From the NCBI RefSeq assembly GCF_000292915.1, contig NC_018514.1, positions 868,001 to 932,000 on the forward strand: 64,000 bases of DNA, in the 5' to 3' direction. The DNA is from Burkholderia cepacia GG4. GTDB taxonomy: Bacteria; Pseudomonadota; Gammaproteobacteria; Burkholderiales; Burkholderiaceae. Below are positions 1 to 8,858 of this stretch, piece by piece. The notes below the pieces were generated by a model. It did not search any database. It was not told the DNA's origin and saw only the letters and a list, made by a program, of their open reading frames with translations. Every line of letters begins with the position of its first letter. Position 1 is the stretch's first letter. Made by a program: the position numbers and the translations under genes.

Positions 1-405
1 TGACCGAACGCCGCCCTCCGGCCCTTTTGGCATGGACAGGCGACCACAGTCCCCATTTCTGAAAAGCGCGGGGCCTGACGTTTTCGTCCTCGTGCGCCGA
101 GCTTCGCCCGGCAGATTTCTCCCAAATGCGTCACAAGTCATTCATCTGATGAAAAATCCCCGGCAGTTCCCGGTATGATGCGCACCTTGCGCATGAAATT
201 GATGCGCCGTTGATGCGCACGCCGCGCCCAAACCGCCCGGTGCAAGATCGAAAGATTCTGTAATATAAAATCCGTATACTCGTAATTTCTGATCCAGGCG
301 CCGCCTGCCTCCGTGCCAGGCCGACCGCTCACGCAGAACAACCAGATTCGTCGCCGCCCGGCCGTCCCGCGCCGCGACATGCTATGCACCACCACTGAAC
401 AATCT
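1..405. other. upstream stretch without a recognisable gene
   Basis: I see no credible coding sequence here; open frames in it are antisense products of the high GC content. An AT-rich patch at about 255-295 stands out from the GC-rich surroundings and contains TATAAA-like (264-269) and TATACT (275-280) hexamers. It is the likely place for the mprF promoter, but I find no convincing -35 element. Confidence 0.4.
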
Positions 406-3000
406 ATGTCTTCCCGCCACCCTGGTCCGCCCGGCCGTGCCGCGGCGGTGATCGCCCGTGTCTCGACGCTGATCCGCAACGAGCGCGTGCTGTCGCCGCT
501 GCTCGCGCTCGGCATCGGCCTGCTGCTGATCGTGGTTTTCCAGCACCTGTCGGAATCCGTCGACTACCGGTCGGTGATCCGCCAGCTGCGCCAGATGTCC
601 GTCGGCGAGTGGGGCGCGTCGCTTGCCGCGACGGCGCTCAGCTATCTCGCGCTCGTCGCCCGCGATGCGGTCGGCCTGCGCTACGTCGCCGCGAAAGTGC
701 CGCGCGCCGCGCTGTGGATCGGCGCGATCGCCGGCTCCGCGCTCGGCAATGCCACCGGCTTCGGCGCGCTGACGGGCGGCGCGGTGCGCGCGCGCGTGTA
801 CGGTGTGTCGGGCGTCACGCCCGCGCAGATCGGCCGCATGACGGTATTCACCAGCGGCACGCTCGCGCTCGCACTGGTGCTGATGACGGCCGTCGGCATG
901 GTCTGCGTACCGCAGACGCTCGCCGCGATGCTGCATGTCGCGCCCGGCGTGCTCATGTGGGGCGGCGCCGCGCTGCTCGTGGTGCTGGCCGCGATCACCG
1001 CGATGTGCGGCCACACCGCGCGCCCGGTCGTCACGCGCTTCAAATGGTTGTCGTTCGACGTGCCGGCGCGGCGCGACCTCGTCGCGCAGGTCGTTTATGC
1101 GGTCATGGACGTCGTGGCCGCCGGCCTGACGCTGTGGGTGTTGCTGCCGGCCGCACCGGTCGGTTTCCCGACCTTCATCACCGTGTACGCGGCCGCGCTG
1201 CTGCTCGGGATGATCGGCCATACGCCGGGCGGGATCGGCGTGTTCGAAGCCGCGATGGTCTTCACGCTGGGCCGCGAAGTGCCCGCGCACGCGATGGTCG
1301 CCGCGCTGATCGCGTACCGCGCGATCTACTTCGGCGTGCCGCTCGTGCTGTCGGCCGGCCTGCTGGCCGGTTTCGAAGGCCGCGCGCTGCGCCGTCGGCT
1401 CGTATCGCGGCAGGCCGCGCGCGTGTCGCAACTGGCGCCGCTGTTCCTGAGTCTCCTGACCTTCGCGGTCGGCGGGATGCTGGTGATTTCGAGTGCGACG
1501 CCGGCGTTCTGGCACCGGATTGCGATCCTGCGCAATATCGTGCCGCTGTGGGTGCTCGAAGGCTCGCAGGTGATCTGCAGCGTGCTGGGTGTCGCGCTGC
1601 TGTTCGTCGCGCGCGGGCTGCTGCGCCGTCTGGACGGCGCCTGGTGGATGACCTTCGCGCTGACGCTCGCGAGCCTCGCGCTGTCGCTGGCCAAGGGCCT
1701 CGCATTCGTCGAGGCCGGCGTGCTCGGCACGCTGCTGGTGCTGCTGCTCGTCAGCCGCCGCCGCTTCAACCGCCATTCGTCGCTGCTCGCCGAGCGCTTC
1801 ACGGTGAGCTGGTTCGTGTCGGTGACGATGGTGCTCATTCTCGCCGTGTGGGTGCTGTGCTTCGCGTTCCGCGACGTGCCGTACACGCGCGATCTGTGGT
1901 CGCATTTCTCGTTCGACGCGCGCGCGCCGCGGGCGCTGCGCGCAACGCTGGCGGCCGGTGTGTTCGTCGCGATGTTCGCGTTGTGGCAATTGCTGCGTCC
2001 GGCGCCCGGCCGGTTCGTGAAGCCGGTCGCGCAGGACCTGCTCGACGCGGAGCAGATCATCCGCGCACAGGAATGCAGCGATGCAGGCCTCGCGCTGATG
2101 GGCGACAAGTCGTTCCTGTTTTCCGAATCGCGCCGCGCGTTCCTGATGTACGCGAAAAACGGCCGTACCTGGGCTGCGCTGCACGACCCGGTCGGCCCGC
2201 GTGAGGAATGGCCGGCGCTGATCAGCAAGTTCATCGCGCTGGCGCACGCGCACAGCGGTCGCGCGGCGTTCTACCAGGTGCGCGCCAATGCGCTGCCGCT
2301 GTATCTCGACGCCGGGCTCACGCTGATGAAGCTCGGTGAGGAAGCCCATATCGCGCTCGACCGGTTCGACCTGAAGGGTTCGAACCGGTCGCACCTGCGC
2401 TACGCACTGCGCCGCGGCGACAAGGACGCGCTGACGGTCGAGGTGATCGCGCCGTCCGAGGTGCCGGCCGCGCTGCCGTCGCTGCGCGGCATCTCCGATG
2501 GCTGGCTCGACAGCCGCGACGCGCGCGAGAAGAGCTTCTCGGTGGCCGCGTTCCATGACGGCTATCTGGCGACGCAGTCGGTGATGCTGGTGCGCCAGGC
2601 CGACAAGCCGATCGCGTTCGTCACGTTCATGACGACCGACCTCAACACCGAGGCGACGGTCGGCGTGATGCGTCATCTGCCGGATGCGTCGCCGTATGCG
2701 ATGGAGTATCTGTTTACGCAGCTCGCGCTGCATCTGAAGGAAGCGGGGTTCCGCAAGCTGAGCCTGGGCATCGCGCCGTTCTCGGGGATGGGGGCGGCGA
2801 AGATGCCGTCGCCGTGGCACCGGTTCGGCTTGATGGTCTGGCGCTTCGGCGGCCGCTTCTACAACTTCCGTGGCTTGCGTGCATTCAAAAGCAAGTTCGA
2901 GCCGCACTGGGAGCCGCGTTATCTCGCGGCCTCGGGCTCGGTCGGCGTGTTCGTCACGCTCGCGGATCTGTCCCTGCTGGCTGGAGGTCGGCGTTCATGA
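406..3000 (+). CDS. mprF: MprF, bifunctional lysylphosphatidylglycerol synthetase/flippase
   Basis: Family role: transfers lysine from lysyl-tRNA to phosphatidylglycerol and flips the product to the outer leaflet, which lowers negative surface charge and protects against cationic peptides. The 864-residue protein has many hydrophobic segments over roughly residues 20-540 (flippase part). A soluble C-terminal domain at about 560-850 is of the DUF2156 (GNAT-like) synthase type. I chose ATG 406 because the protein then begins just before the first transmembrane segment. In-frame ATGs at 313 and 379 would add a poorly conserved leader, and none of the three has a clear ribosome binding site. The stop overlaps the start of the next gene in an ATGA, so the two are co-translated. 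Confidence 0.9.
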   Translation: MSSRHPGPPGRAAAVIARVSTLIRNERVLSPLLALGIGLLLIVVFQHLSESVDYRSVIRQLRQMSVGEWGASLAATALSYLALVARDAVGLRYVAAKVPRAALWIGAIAGSALGNATGFGALTGGAVRARVYGVSGVTPAQIGRMTVFTSGTLALALVLMTAVGMVCVPQTLAAMLHVAPGVLMWGGAALLVVLAAITAMCGHTARPVVTRFKWLSFDVPARRDLVAQVVYAVMDVVAAGLTLWVLLPAAPVGFPTFITVYAAALLLGMIGHTPGGIGVFEAAMVFTLGREVPAHAMVAALIAYRAIYFGVPLVLSAGLLAGFEGRALRRRLVSRQAARVSQLAPLFLSLLTFAVGGMLVISSATPAFWHRIAILRNIVPLWVLEGSQVICSVLGVALLFVARGLLRRLDGAWWMTFALTLASLALSLAKGLAFVEAGVLGTLLVLLLVSRRRFNRHSSLLAERFTVSWFVSVTMVLILAVWVLCFAFRDVPYTRDLWSHFSFDARAPRALRATLAAGVFVAMFALWQLLRPAPGRFVKPVAQDLLDAEQIIRAQECSDAGLALMGDKSFLFSESRRAFLMYAKNGRTWAALHDPVGPREEWPALISKFIALAHAHSGRAAFYQVRANALPLYLDAGLTLMKLGEEAHIALDRFDLKGSNRSHLRYALRRGDKDALTVEVIAPSEVPAALPSLRGISDGWLDSRDAREKSFSVAAFHDGYLATQSVMLVRQADKPIAFVTFMTTDLNTEATVGVMRHLPDASPYAMEYLFTQLALHLKEAGFRKLSLGIAPFSGMGAAKMPSPWHRFGLMVWRFGGRFYNFRGLRAFKSKFEPHWEPRYLAASGSVGVFVTLADLSLLAGGRRS

Positions 3001-4277
3001 TGTTTAAGAAGGGTATCGCGCAGGCGGTTGTCGCCTGCGCGGGAATGATGCTGGCCGGCGCCGCGCTCGCGGCGCAGCCGGCGGCGACGAAACCGGAAAC
3101 CGTGTCGGGCGGCCGCTACGGCCCCGTGACCGTGACGAAGCCGAGCGGCCCGCTGCGCGGCTTCGTCGTGCTGTTCTCGCGCGAACGCGGCTGGGGCGCC
3201 GCCGACCAGCAGGCGGCCGACGCGCTCGCGAAAGCGGGCGCGATGACGGTCGGCGTCGATTCGGAGCGCTATGCGGCGAACCTCGCCGCGAAGCAGGAAA
3301 CCTGTCACCACCTCGACGGCGACGCCGAGGCGGTCAGCCACCAGCTCGAGCGCCTCGCGCAATCGGCACGCTATTACACGCCGATCGTCGCGGGCGTGGG
3401 CCAGGGCGGCACGATCGCGAAACAGATCCTGTCGATGGCGCCGGAGAACACGATCGCCGGCGTCGTGTCGGTCGCCCCGGCGGCGAAGCTCGATGCGCGC
3501 TTCAAGCCGTGCCCGCCCGATCCGACGATCGTGCGCCGCGCGATGCCGGGCTTCGTCGAAACGGCCACGGCCGGTGATGGCGCGAAGCTCGTGTCGCTTG
3601 TCACGTCGCACCTGCATGACACCAGCAGCAGCGACGAGCTCGACGTGTCGGACCTGCCGCTCGTCGAGCTGCCGGCCAAGGGCGGCAGCGACCGCCTCGC
3701 GATCGTGATCTCGGGCGACGGCGGCTGGCGCGATCTCGACAAGACGATCGCCGAGGCGCTGCAGCGCGACGGCGTGTCGGTGGTCGGCATCGACAGCCTG
3801 CGCTACTTCTGGAGCGAGCAGTCGCCCGCGCAGGTGAGCCGCGACCTGGCGCGCGTGATGCGCACGTACATGGCGCGCTGGCATGCGAACCGCGTCGCGC
3901 TGGTCGGCTACTCGTTCGGTGCGGACGTGATGCCGTTCGCGTACAACCGGCTGCCGGCCGACCTGCGCGACAAGGTCGCGGTGATGTCGCTGCTCGGTTT
4001 CGCGCCGTCGGCGGACTTCCAGATCCGCGTGACGGGCTGGCTCGGGATGCCGGCGAGCGACAAGGCGATGAAGGTCGCGCCGGAAATGGCGAAGGTGCCG
4101 CCGCAGCTCGTGCAGTGCTTCTACGGCGCGGAAGAGAAGGACACGATGTGCCCCGCGCTTGCGAACACCGGTGCCGACGTGATCAAGACGGGTGGCGATC
4201 ACCACTTCGGCCACGACTACATCGCGCTCGAGAAGAAGATCCTCGGCGGGTTCGGCAAGCCGGTGGCGGCGCGCTGA
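2997..4277 (+). CDS. acvB: AcvB/VirJ family lysyl-phosphatidylglycerol hydrolase
   Basis: The 426-residue protein has a Sec signal peptide (residues 1 to about 23, ending AGAALA) and two alpha/beta-hydrolase-like halves. The C-terminal half, from about residue 220, is the VirJ domain and contains the nucleophile elbow GYSFGAD. Having both halves makes it AcvB-type rather than VirJ-only. In Agrobacterium and relatives AcvB is a periplasmic hydrolase of lysyl-phosphatidylglycerol and is encoded next to the MprF homologue LpiA. The same pairing is seen here: the start codon overlaps the mprF stop as ATGA and is preceded by GGAGG at about 2982. A longer frame opens at 2814 but would begin inside mprF and lacks the signal peptide. 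Confidence 0.88.
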   Translation: MMFKKGIAQAVVACAGMMLAGAALAAQPAATKPETVSGGRYGPVTVTKPSGPLRGFVVLFSRERGWGAADQQAADALAKAGAMTVGVDSERYAANLAAKQETCHHLDGDAEAVSHQLERLAQSARYYTPIVAGVGQGGTIAKQILSMAPENTIAGVVSVAPAAKLDARFKPCPPDPTIVRRAMPGFVETATAGDGAKLVSLVTSHLHDTSSSDELDVSDLPLVELPAKGGSDRLAIVISGDGGWRDLDKTIAEALQRDGVSVVGIDSLRYFWSEQSPAQVSRDLARVMRTYMARWHANRVALVGYSFGADVMPFAYNRLPADLRDKVAVMSLLGFAPSADFQIRVTGWLGMPASDKAMKVAPEMAKVPPQLVQCFYGAEEKDTMCPALANTGADVIKTGGDHHFGHDYIALEKKILGGFGKPVAAR

Positions 4278-4323
4278 ACGGCGGCGCCCGCTTCTCGGCG
4301 GGCGCGGCGCTTGCGGTTCATCG

Positions 4324-4350
4324 AACGGGCGGCCTGCGGGCCGCCCGTTT
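4324..4350. terminator. bidirectional hairpin terminator between convergent genes
   Basis: An inverted repeat with arms AACGGGCGGCC and GGCCGCCCGTTT and a short loop lies exactly between acvB (plus strand) and the DUF934 gene (minus strand). T-rich sequence follows on the plus side. Confidence 0.75.
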
Positions 4351-4817
4351 CATTTGTCCGCCTGGATCGCGGCGTCCTGCCGCGGTGTTGCCGTTCTCGC
4401 ATCGCGCTGGTAGAAGCCCGGAAACCGGTCGAGCTGCCGGCGCGCGGCCGCGATGTCCGCATCGGCGCCGAGCACCGCGCTCGAAAACCCGGTGCGCTCC
4501 ATCAGCAGCAACTGGTCGATCAGCACCTCGCCGGTCGCGCGCAGGTCACCGGCGAAGCCGAAGCGCTTGCGCAGCAGGTACGCCTGGCTGTACGCGCGGC
4601 CGTCGGTGAACGACGGGAAGTGCAGGTCGATGCGGGCGGCCTGCGCGATCCGTTCGGCGAGCGGCGGCAGTTCCTCGTCGTTGCCGATCGTCAGGGGTGT
4701 CAGCGTCGTCGCTGTCGCGGTGTCGGGCGCGTTCCCGTCGGCGGCGTGTTCGGCGGGCGTCAGCAGCCGGATGCGTGCGTTCGCGAGCGCGTTCTTTGTT
4801 TCGTCGGTCGGGTTCAT
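4350..4817 (-). CDS. DUF934 family protein, sulfite reductase partner
   Basis: A 155-residue protein of the DUF934 family, found in proteobacteria next to assimilatory sulfite/nitrite reductase (cysI-type) genes. Its biochemical role is not firmly established. The conserved core is the DLHFPSFTDGRAYSQAYLLR stretch followed by GDLRATGEVLIDQL. The start MNPTDE overlaps the stop of the upstream reductase gene by four bases (ATGA), which indicates translational coupling. No membrane segment or signal peptide is visible, so it should be cytoplasmic. Confidence 0.85.
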   Translation of the reverse strand: MNPTDETKNALANARIRLLTPAEHAADGNAPDTATATTLTPLTIGNDEELPPLAERIAQAARIDLHFPSFTDGRAYSQAYLLRKRFGFAGDLRATGEVLIDQLLLMERTGFSSAVLGADADIAAARRQLDRFPGFYQRDARTATPRQDAAIQADK

Positions 4818-6598
4818 GCGTGTTCCGCCTGATGACGTGCGTCGTTCGCTGCGGCCTTGAAGGGCTCGGCGCCGATGCGGCGCACCGTGTCGATGAATCG
4901 TTCGCTGCGGCCGTCGACATCGAGCCGCGCATCGAGATACGCGTTGACGAGCGCATCCAGGACATCGACGACCTCGTCCGCCGAGAACGACGGGCCGATC
5001 ACCTTGCCCGGCCGCGCGGGGCCGCTCGCGGTCGAGCCGTCGGAGCCGCCGAGCGTGACCTGGTACCACTCCGCGCCGTCCTTGTCGACGCCGAGGATGC
5101 CGATGTGGCCGCTGTGATGGTGGCCGCACGAGTTGATGCAGCCGCTGATGTGCAGGTCGATGTCGCCGACGTCGTGCAGCATGTCGAGATCCTGGAACCG
5201 TTCGGCGATCGCGTCGGCGATCGGAATCGAGCGCGCGTTCGCGAGCGCGCAGAAGTCGCCGCCGGGGCACGCGATCATGTCGGTCAGGAGTCCGACGTTC
5301 GCGCTGGCGAGTCCGATCGCGCGCGCGTGTTCCCACAGCAGGAACAGGTCGTCGACGTGCACCCACGGCAGCACCACGTTCTGCGCATGCGTGACGCGCG
5401 CCTCGCCGGCGGAGAAGCGGTCGGCGAGTTCGGCGAGCGCGTCGAGCTGTTCCGGCGATGCGTCGCCGGGCGCCTGCAGGCGGCGCTTGAACGACAGCGT
5501 GACGATGCGCAACGCAGGGTCGCGGTGGGCGGCGACGTTGCGCGCGAGCCAGCGGGCGAAGGCCGGATGGCGGCCGGCGTGCGCGGACATGCGCGCATCG
5601 GCGTCGTCCAGGTCGAGCGTGCGCGGCTTCAGGCGCGGCGGCACGAACGATGCCGCGATGCGGTCGAACTCGGCCTGCGGGATCGTGTGCGGGCCGCCGT
5701 CATGCTCGACGATCTGGCGGAATTCTTCCTCGACGTCGTCGATATAGCGCTGCCCCTCGGTCTTCACGAGGATCTTGATGCGCGCCTTGTACTTGTTGTC
5801 GCGCCGTCCGTAGCGGTTGTACACGCGGACGATCGCCTCGATGTAGTTCATCACGTGCTGCCACGGCAGGAACGCGCGCAGCAGCGTCGCGATCACCGGC
5901 GTGCGGCCCATGCCGCCGCCGGCGCTCACGCGAAAGCCGAGCTCGCCCGCGTCGTTGCGCACGAGCTTCAGCCCGACGTCGTGCCAGTCGGTCGCCGCGC
6001 GGTCTTCGTCCGCGCCGGTGATCGCGATCTTGAACTTGCGCGGCAGGAACGCGAATTCCGGATGCAGCGTCGTCCACTGGCGCATCACTTCGGCGAACGG
6101 CCGCGGATCGGCGATCTCGTCGGGCGCGACGCCCGCGCGCTCGTCGCACGAGATGTTGCGGATGCAATTGCCGCTCGTCTGGATCCCGTGCATGTCGACG
6201 GTCGCGAGCAGGTCCATCACGTCGGCTGCCTTCGCGAGCGGAATCCAGTTGAACTGCACGTTGGTGCGGGTCGTGAAGTGCGCGTTGCGGGTCGGCAGGC
6301 GCAGCGTGCCGAGCAACGCCTGCGCGTCGCAGGCGGCGCGATAGATGGCGTCGTCGGGCACGTCGTAGTCGCGTGCGATCCGTGCGAGCACGCGAAGCTG
6401 CGCGCTCGACAGCTCGCCGTACGGCACGGCGACGCGCAGCATCGGCGCATGGCGCTGCACGTACCAGCCGTTCTGCAGGCGCAACGGCCGGAACGCGTCC
6501 TCGCTCAGCGTGCCGTGCTGCCAGCGCTCGAGCTGGTCGCGGAACTGGGCGGCGCGGCTGTGCACGAGCGCCCGGTCGAATTCGGTATATCGGTACAT
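4814..6598 (-). CDS. cysI: assimilatory sulfite/nitrite reductase hemoprotein
   Basis: Reduces sulfite to sulfide for cysteine synthesis (family: siroheme and 4Fe-4S sulfite/nitrite reductases). The 594-residue protein has the two-repeat ferredoxin-like architecture. Near the C-terminus are the four cluster and siroheme ligands, as C-X5-C (CPGGDFC) and C-X3-C (CINSC, followed by GHH). An earlier TSGNCIRNISC stretch belongs to the substrate-side half. Start MYRYTEFDRAL at 6598 was preferred to longer in-frame starts up to 6784, because the extra residues are low-complexity Arg/Ala/Pro. It is the first gene of a two-gene unit with the DUF934 protein. Nitrite cannot be excluded as a substrate from sequence alone. 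Confidence 0.88.
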   Translation of the reverse strand: MYRYTEFDRALVHSRAAQFRDQLERWQHGTLSEDAFRPLRLQNGWYVQRHAPMLRVAVPYGELSSAQLRVLARIARDYDVPDDAIYRAACDAQALLGTLRLPTRNAHFTTRTNVQFNWIPLAKAADVMDLLATVDMHGIQTSGNCIRNISCDERAGVAPDEIADPRPFAEVMRQWTTLHPEFAFLPRKFKIAITGADEDRAATDWHDVGLKLVRNDAGELGFRVSAGGGMGRTPVIATLLRAFLPWQHVMNYIEAIVRVYNRYGRRDNKYKARIKILVKTEGQRYIDDVEEEFRQIVEHDGGPHTIPQAEFDRIAASFVPPRLKPRTLDLDDADARMSAHAGRHPAFARWLARNVAAHRDPALRIVTLSFKRRLQAPGDASPEQLDALAELADRFSAGEARVTHAQNVVLPWVHVDDLFLLWEHARAIGLASANVGLLTDMIACPGGDFCALANARSIPIADAIAERFQDLDMLHDVGDIDLHISGCINSCGHHHSGHIGILGVDKDGAEWYQVTLGGSDGSTASGPARPGKVIGPSFSADEVVDVLDALVNAYLDARLDVDGRSERFIDTVRRIGAEPFKAAANDARHQAEHA

Positions 6599-6765
6599 GA
6601 CGTGATACGCGAGATGAGTGGCGGCGCAGGGGGCGCGCGCCGCTCGGGAGGGGACGTTGCGACGGATGTCAGGCAACTGGAGACAGCGTAGGGAACGCGG
6701 GGCGGCGGGACAAGCAGCAGATCGGGACGAAAAGGGCGCAGCAGATCGGTGGGGCAGGCGTCGAG

Positions 6766-6790
6766 GCGGGCATGCGTTGCGCATGCCCGC
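6766..6790. terminator. perfect hairpin between the Cys-rich protein gene and cysI
   Basis: Eleven-bp perfect inverted repeat (GCGGGCATGCG, 3-nt loop, CGCATGCCCGC) immediately downstream of the minus-strand gene ending at 6798. It lacks a T-run, so it may be a weak or Rho-assisted terminator, or an mRNA-stabilising hairpin. Confidence 0.4.
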
Positions 6791-6797
6791 GCCGGGT

Positions 6798-7193
6798 TCA
6801 TGCCTGCGCGTCGACGACGAGCGCCGGATTCAGCGCGCGGATCCGTTGGTCGATGAAGTAGCCGCCGCCTTCCTGATAGCGCAGGAACAGCCGGCCGCAC
6901 GTCACGCAGCGGCTGACGTTGCAGCGGTTGTACGGGAAATGGCGCAGCGCGATCGGCGCGTCGTCCGACCAGTAGCGCGTGCCGGCCGGATGGTATTCGT
7001 CGTAGCAAGGCTCCGCGTCGCCGGGCGGTGCGAGCGTCGCCACTTCGACGAGCTGGGTGTCCTGCAGCGACAGCGGCAGGCTCGTCCAGCCGGCAAGCGA
7101 GGTCTTCGTGCAGGTGCACGGTTGCGTGACGCCGGCTGCTTCGGCGGTGAGCTTCAGCAGCGCGGCGTGATCGAGGAAGGGCAATGCGCTCAT
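6798..7193 (-). CDS. conserved hypothetical protein with Cys clusters
   Basis: A 131-residue cytoplasmic protein that I do not recognise as a named family. It has two cysteine groups: CTC near residue 27 and a C-X4-C-X2-C group (CNVSRCVTCGR) at about residues 90-100. These could bind zinc or an iron-sulfur cluster. The codon pattern is typical of the host and coding potential is good. It lies upstream of cysI in the same direction with about 200 bp between, so it may be co-regulated with sulfur assimilation, but this is only positional inference. Confidence 0.65.
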   Translation of the reverse strand: MSALPFLDHAALLKLTAEAAGVTQPCTCTKTSLAGWTSLPLSLQDTQLVEVATLAPPGDAEPCYDEYHPAGTRYWSDDAPIALRHFPYNRCNVSRCVTCGRLFLRYQEGGGYFIDQRIRALNPALVVDAQA

Positions 7194-7272
7194 GGGATGC
7201 GTCGAAGGAGCGAAGGGGTTTGCAATGTAACCTGTGTTCGCGTCGGCTGCATGGCAGCGCGTGGCGTGCGGG

Positions 7273-8706
7273 TCAGCCGGCCTTGCGCACTGCCGGTTCG
7301 GCGACCAGTTCGCCGAGCACGCGGATCGCGCGTTCGATGTCGCGGCTCCACGGATGGCCGAAGTTCACGCGCACGCAGCGCTCGAAGCCGTGCGCGGCCG
7401 AGAACAGCGGCCCCGGCGCGAAGCTGATGCCGCGTGCGATCGCCTGGCGATGCAGTTCCATCGCATCGATCGCATCCGGAAACGACAGCCACAGGAAATA
7501 GCCGCCGTCGGGCTGCACCCACTCGACGCCGGCCGGCAGCCAGCGCCGCAGCGCGTCGTCCATGCGTGCGAGCTGTGTCTGCAGCGCGCCGCGCAGCTTG
7601 CGCAGGTGGCGATCGTAGCCGCCATGCTCCAGGTAGTTGGCGATGCCGGCCTGCGCGGGGATGCTCGCCGACAACGTCGTCATCAGCTTGAGCCGCTGCA
7701 CCTTCTCTGCGAAACGGCCGGCGGCGGCCCAGCCGATCCGGTAGCCGGGTGCGAGCGTCTTCGAGAACGAACTGCAGTGCATCACGAGGCCGTGCTGGTC
7801 GAACGCACGCGCGGGCAGCGGGTAGTCGGGGCCGAAATGCAGCTCGCCGTACACGTCGTCCTCGATCAGCGGCACGTTGCGCGCGGCAAGCAGGTCCACG
7901 AGCGCGCGCTTCTTGTCGACGGACAGCGTGACGCCGGTCGGGTTCTGGAAGTTGGTCATGAACCAGCACGCGCGGATGTCGTGCCGGTCGAGCGCCTTCG
8001 CGAGCGCATCGAGATCGAGGCCGGTACGCGGATCGACGGGGATCTCGACTGCGCGCAGGTCGAGCCGCTCGATCGCCTGCAGCGCCGCATAGAAGCCGGG
8101 CGATTCGACGGCCACGACGTCGCCGGGCCGCGTGACGGCCATCAGGCACAGGTTCAGCGCTTCGAGCGCGCCGTTCGTGACGACGATCTCGTCGACGGGC
8201 TGCGCGACGCCGGTCGCGAGATAACGCCGCGCGATCTGCTGCCGCAGCGCCTCGTTGCCGGGCGGCAGGTCGACGACCGTGCTCCACGGGCTGACGAGCC
8301 GCGTCGCTTGCGCGAGCGACTTCGCGAGGCGCGGCAGCGGAAACAGCTGCGGCGCCGGGAACGCGGAACCGAGCGGCACGATGCCGGGCTGCGTCGCGGC
8401 ATCGAGCACCGAGAACACCAGATCGCTGATGTCGACCTTGCGGGTGGCGCCAGCGCGGCTCGCGCGCCGTTTCGCGGGCGGGTTCGCTGCCGGGCCGGCG
8501 CCCGGCGCGACGTAATAGCCGGAGCGTTCGCGCGCACGGATCAGCCCCCACTGTTCGAGCAGGTAGTACGCGCGAAATACCGTCGACTGGCTCACGCCGT
8601 GTTGCGCGATGATCTGCCGCAGCGACGGCAGGCGCGTGCCGACCGCGAGGTTGCCGTTGCGGATTTCGTCGGCGATCGTATGGGCGAGGGTTTCGTAGCG
8701 TTTCAT
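7273..8706 (-). CDS. MocR-type GntR regulator with aminotransferase domain
   Basis: The 477-residue protein joins an N-terminal GntR winged helix (residues 1-70, LPSLRQIIAQHGVSQSTVFR) to a class I aminotransferase-like domain (about 100-470). The PLP lysine is K316 in SSFSKTLAPGYRIGW, and the upstream pocket residues NFQNPTG (252-258) and DDVYGE (283-288) are present. MocR proteins usually sense PLP or an amine-type ligand and control a neighbouring gene. No obvious divergent target is adjacent here, so its regulon is unknown. The upstream gene in the same direction is a decayed transporter. Confidence 0.85.
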   Translation of the reverse strand: MKRYETLAHTIADEIRNGNLAVGTRLPSLRQIIAQHGVSQSTVFRAYYLLEQWGLIRARERSGYYVAPGAGPAANPPAKRRASRAGATRKVDISDLVFSVLDAATQPGIVPLGSAFPAPQLFPLPRLAKSLAQATRLVSPWSTVVDLPPGNEALRQQIARRYLATGVAQPVDEIVVTNGALEALNLCLMAVTRPGDVVAVESPGFYAALQAIERLDLRAVEIPVDPRTGLDLDALAKALDRHDIRACWFMTNFQNPTGVTLSVDKKRALVDLLAARNVPLIEDDVYGELHFGPDYPLPARAFDQHGLVMHCSSFSKTLAPGYRIGWAAAGRFAEKVQRLKLMTTLSASIPAQAGIANYLEHGGYDRHLRKLRGALQTQLARMDDALRRWLPAGVEWVQPDGGYFLWLSFPDAIDAMELHRQAIARGISFAPGPLFSAAHGFERCVRVNFGHPWSRDIERAIRVLGELVAEPAVRKAG

Positions 8707-8795
8707 CGGCGCAGGCGGAGCAGGTGTGCGCCGCGCGCGGGGCCGGTGCGGCGCCGCGCCCGCGGGCGCGGCTCATTGTCCGACGAGCGGCCCGA

Positions 8796-8828
8796 AAAGG
8801 AAAGCGCGACGGCCGCGGCCGGTCGCGC
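8796..8828 (-). terminator. Rho-independent-like terminator after the MFS remnant
   Basis: On the minus strand a very GC-rich hairpin (GCGCGACCGGCC arm, 8804-8828) is followed by TTTCCTTTTC. It sits directly downstream of the MFS pseudogene stop at 8859 and upstream of the MocR gene. Confidence 0.6.
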
Positions 8829-8858
8829 GTTCCCGATGCGGCCGCTGCGCGCGCCGCG

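Noticed and set aside
382..2907. Very long open frame antisense to mprF (minus strand)
   Set aside because: Product is Arg/His/Gln-rich low-complexity sequence with no domain. It mirrors the G/C third-position bias of mprF, as do similar antisense frames at 2919-4214, 4697-6691, 7234-9171, 12274-13917 and 42019-43467 partners.
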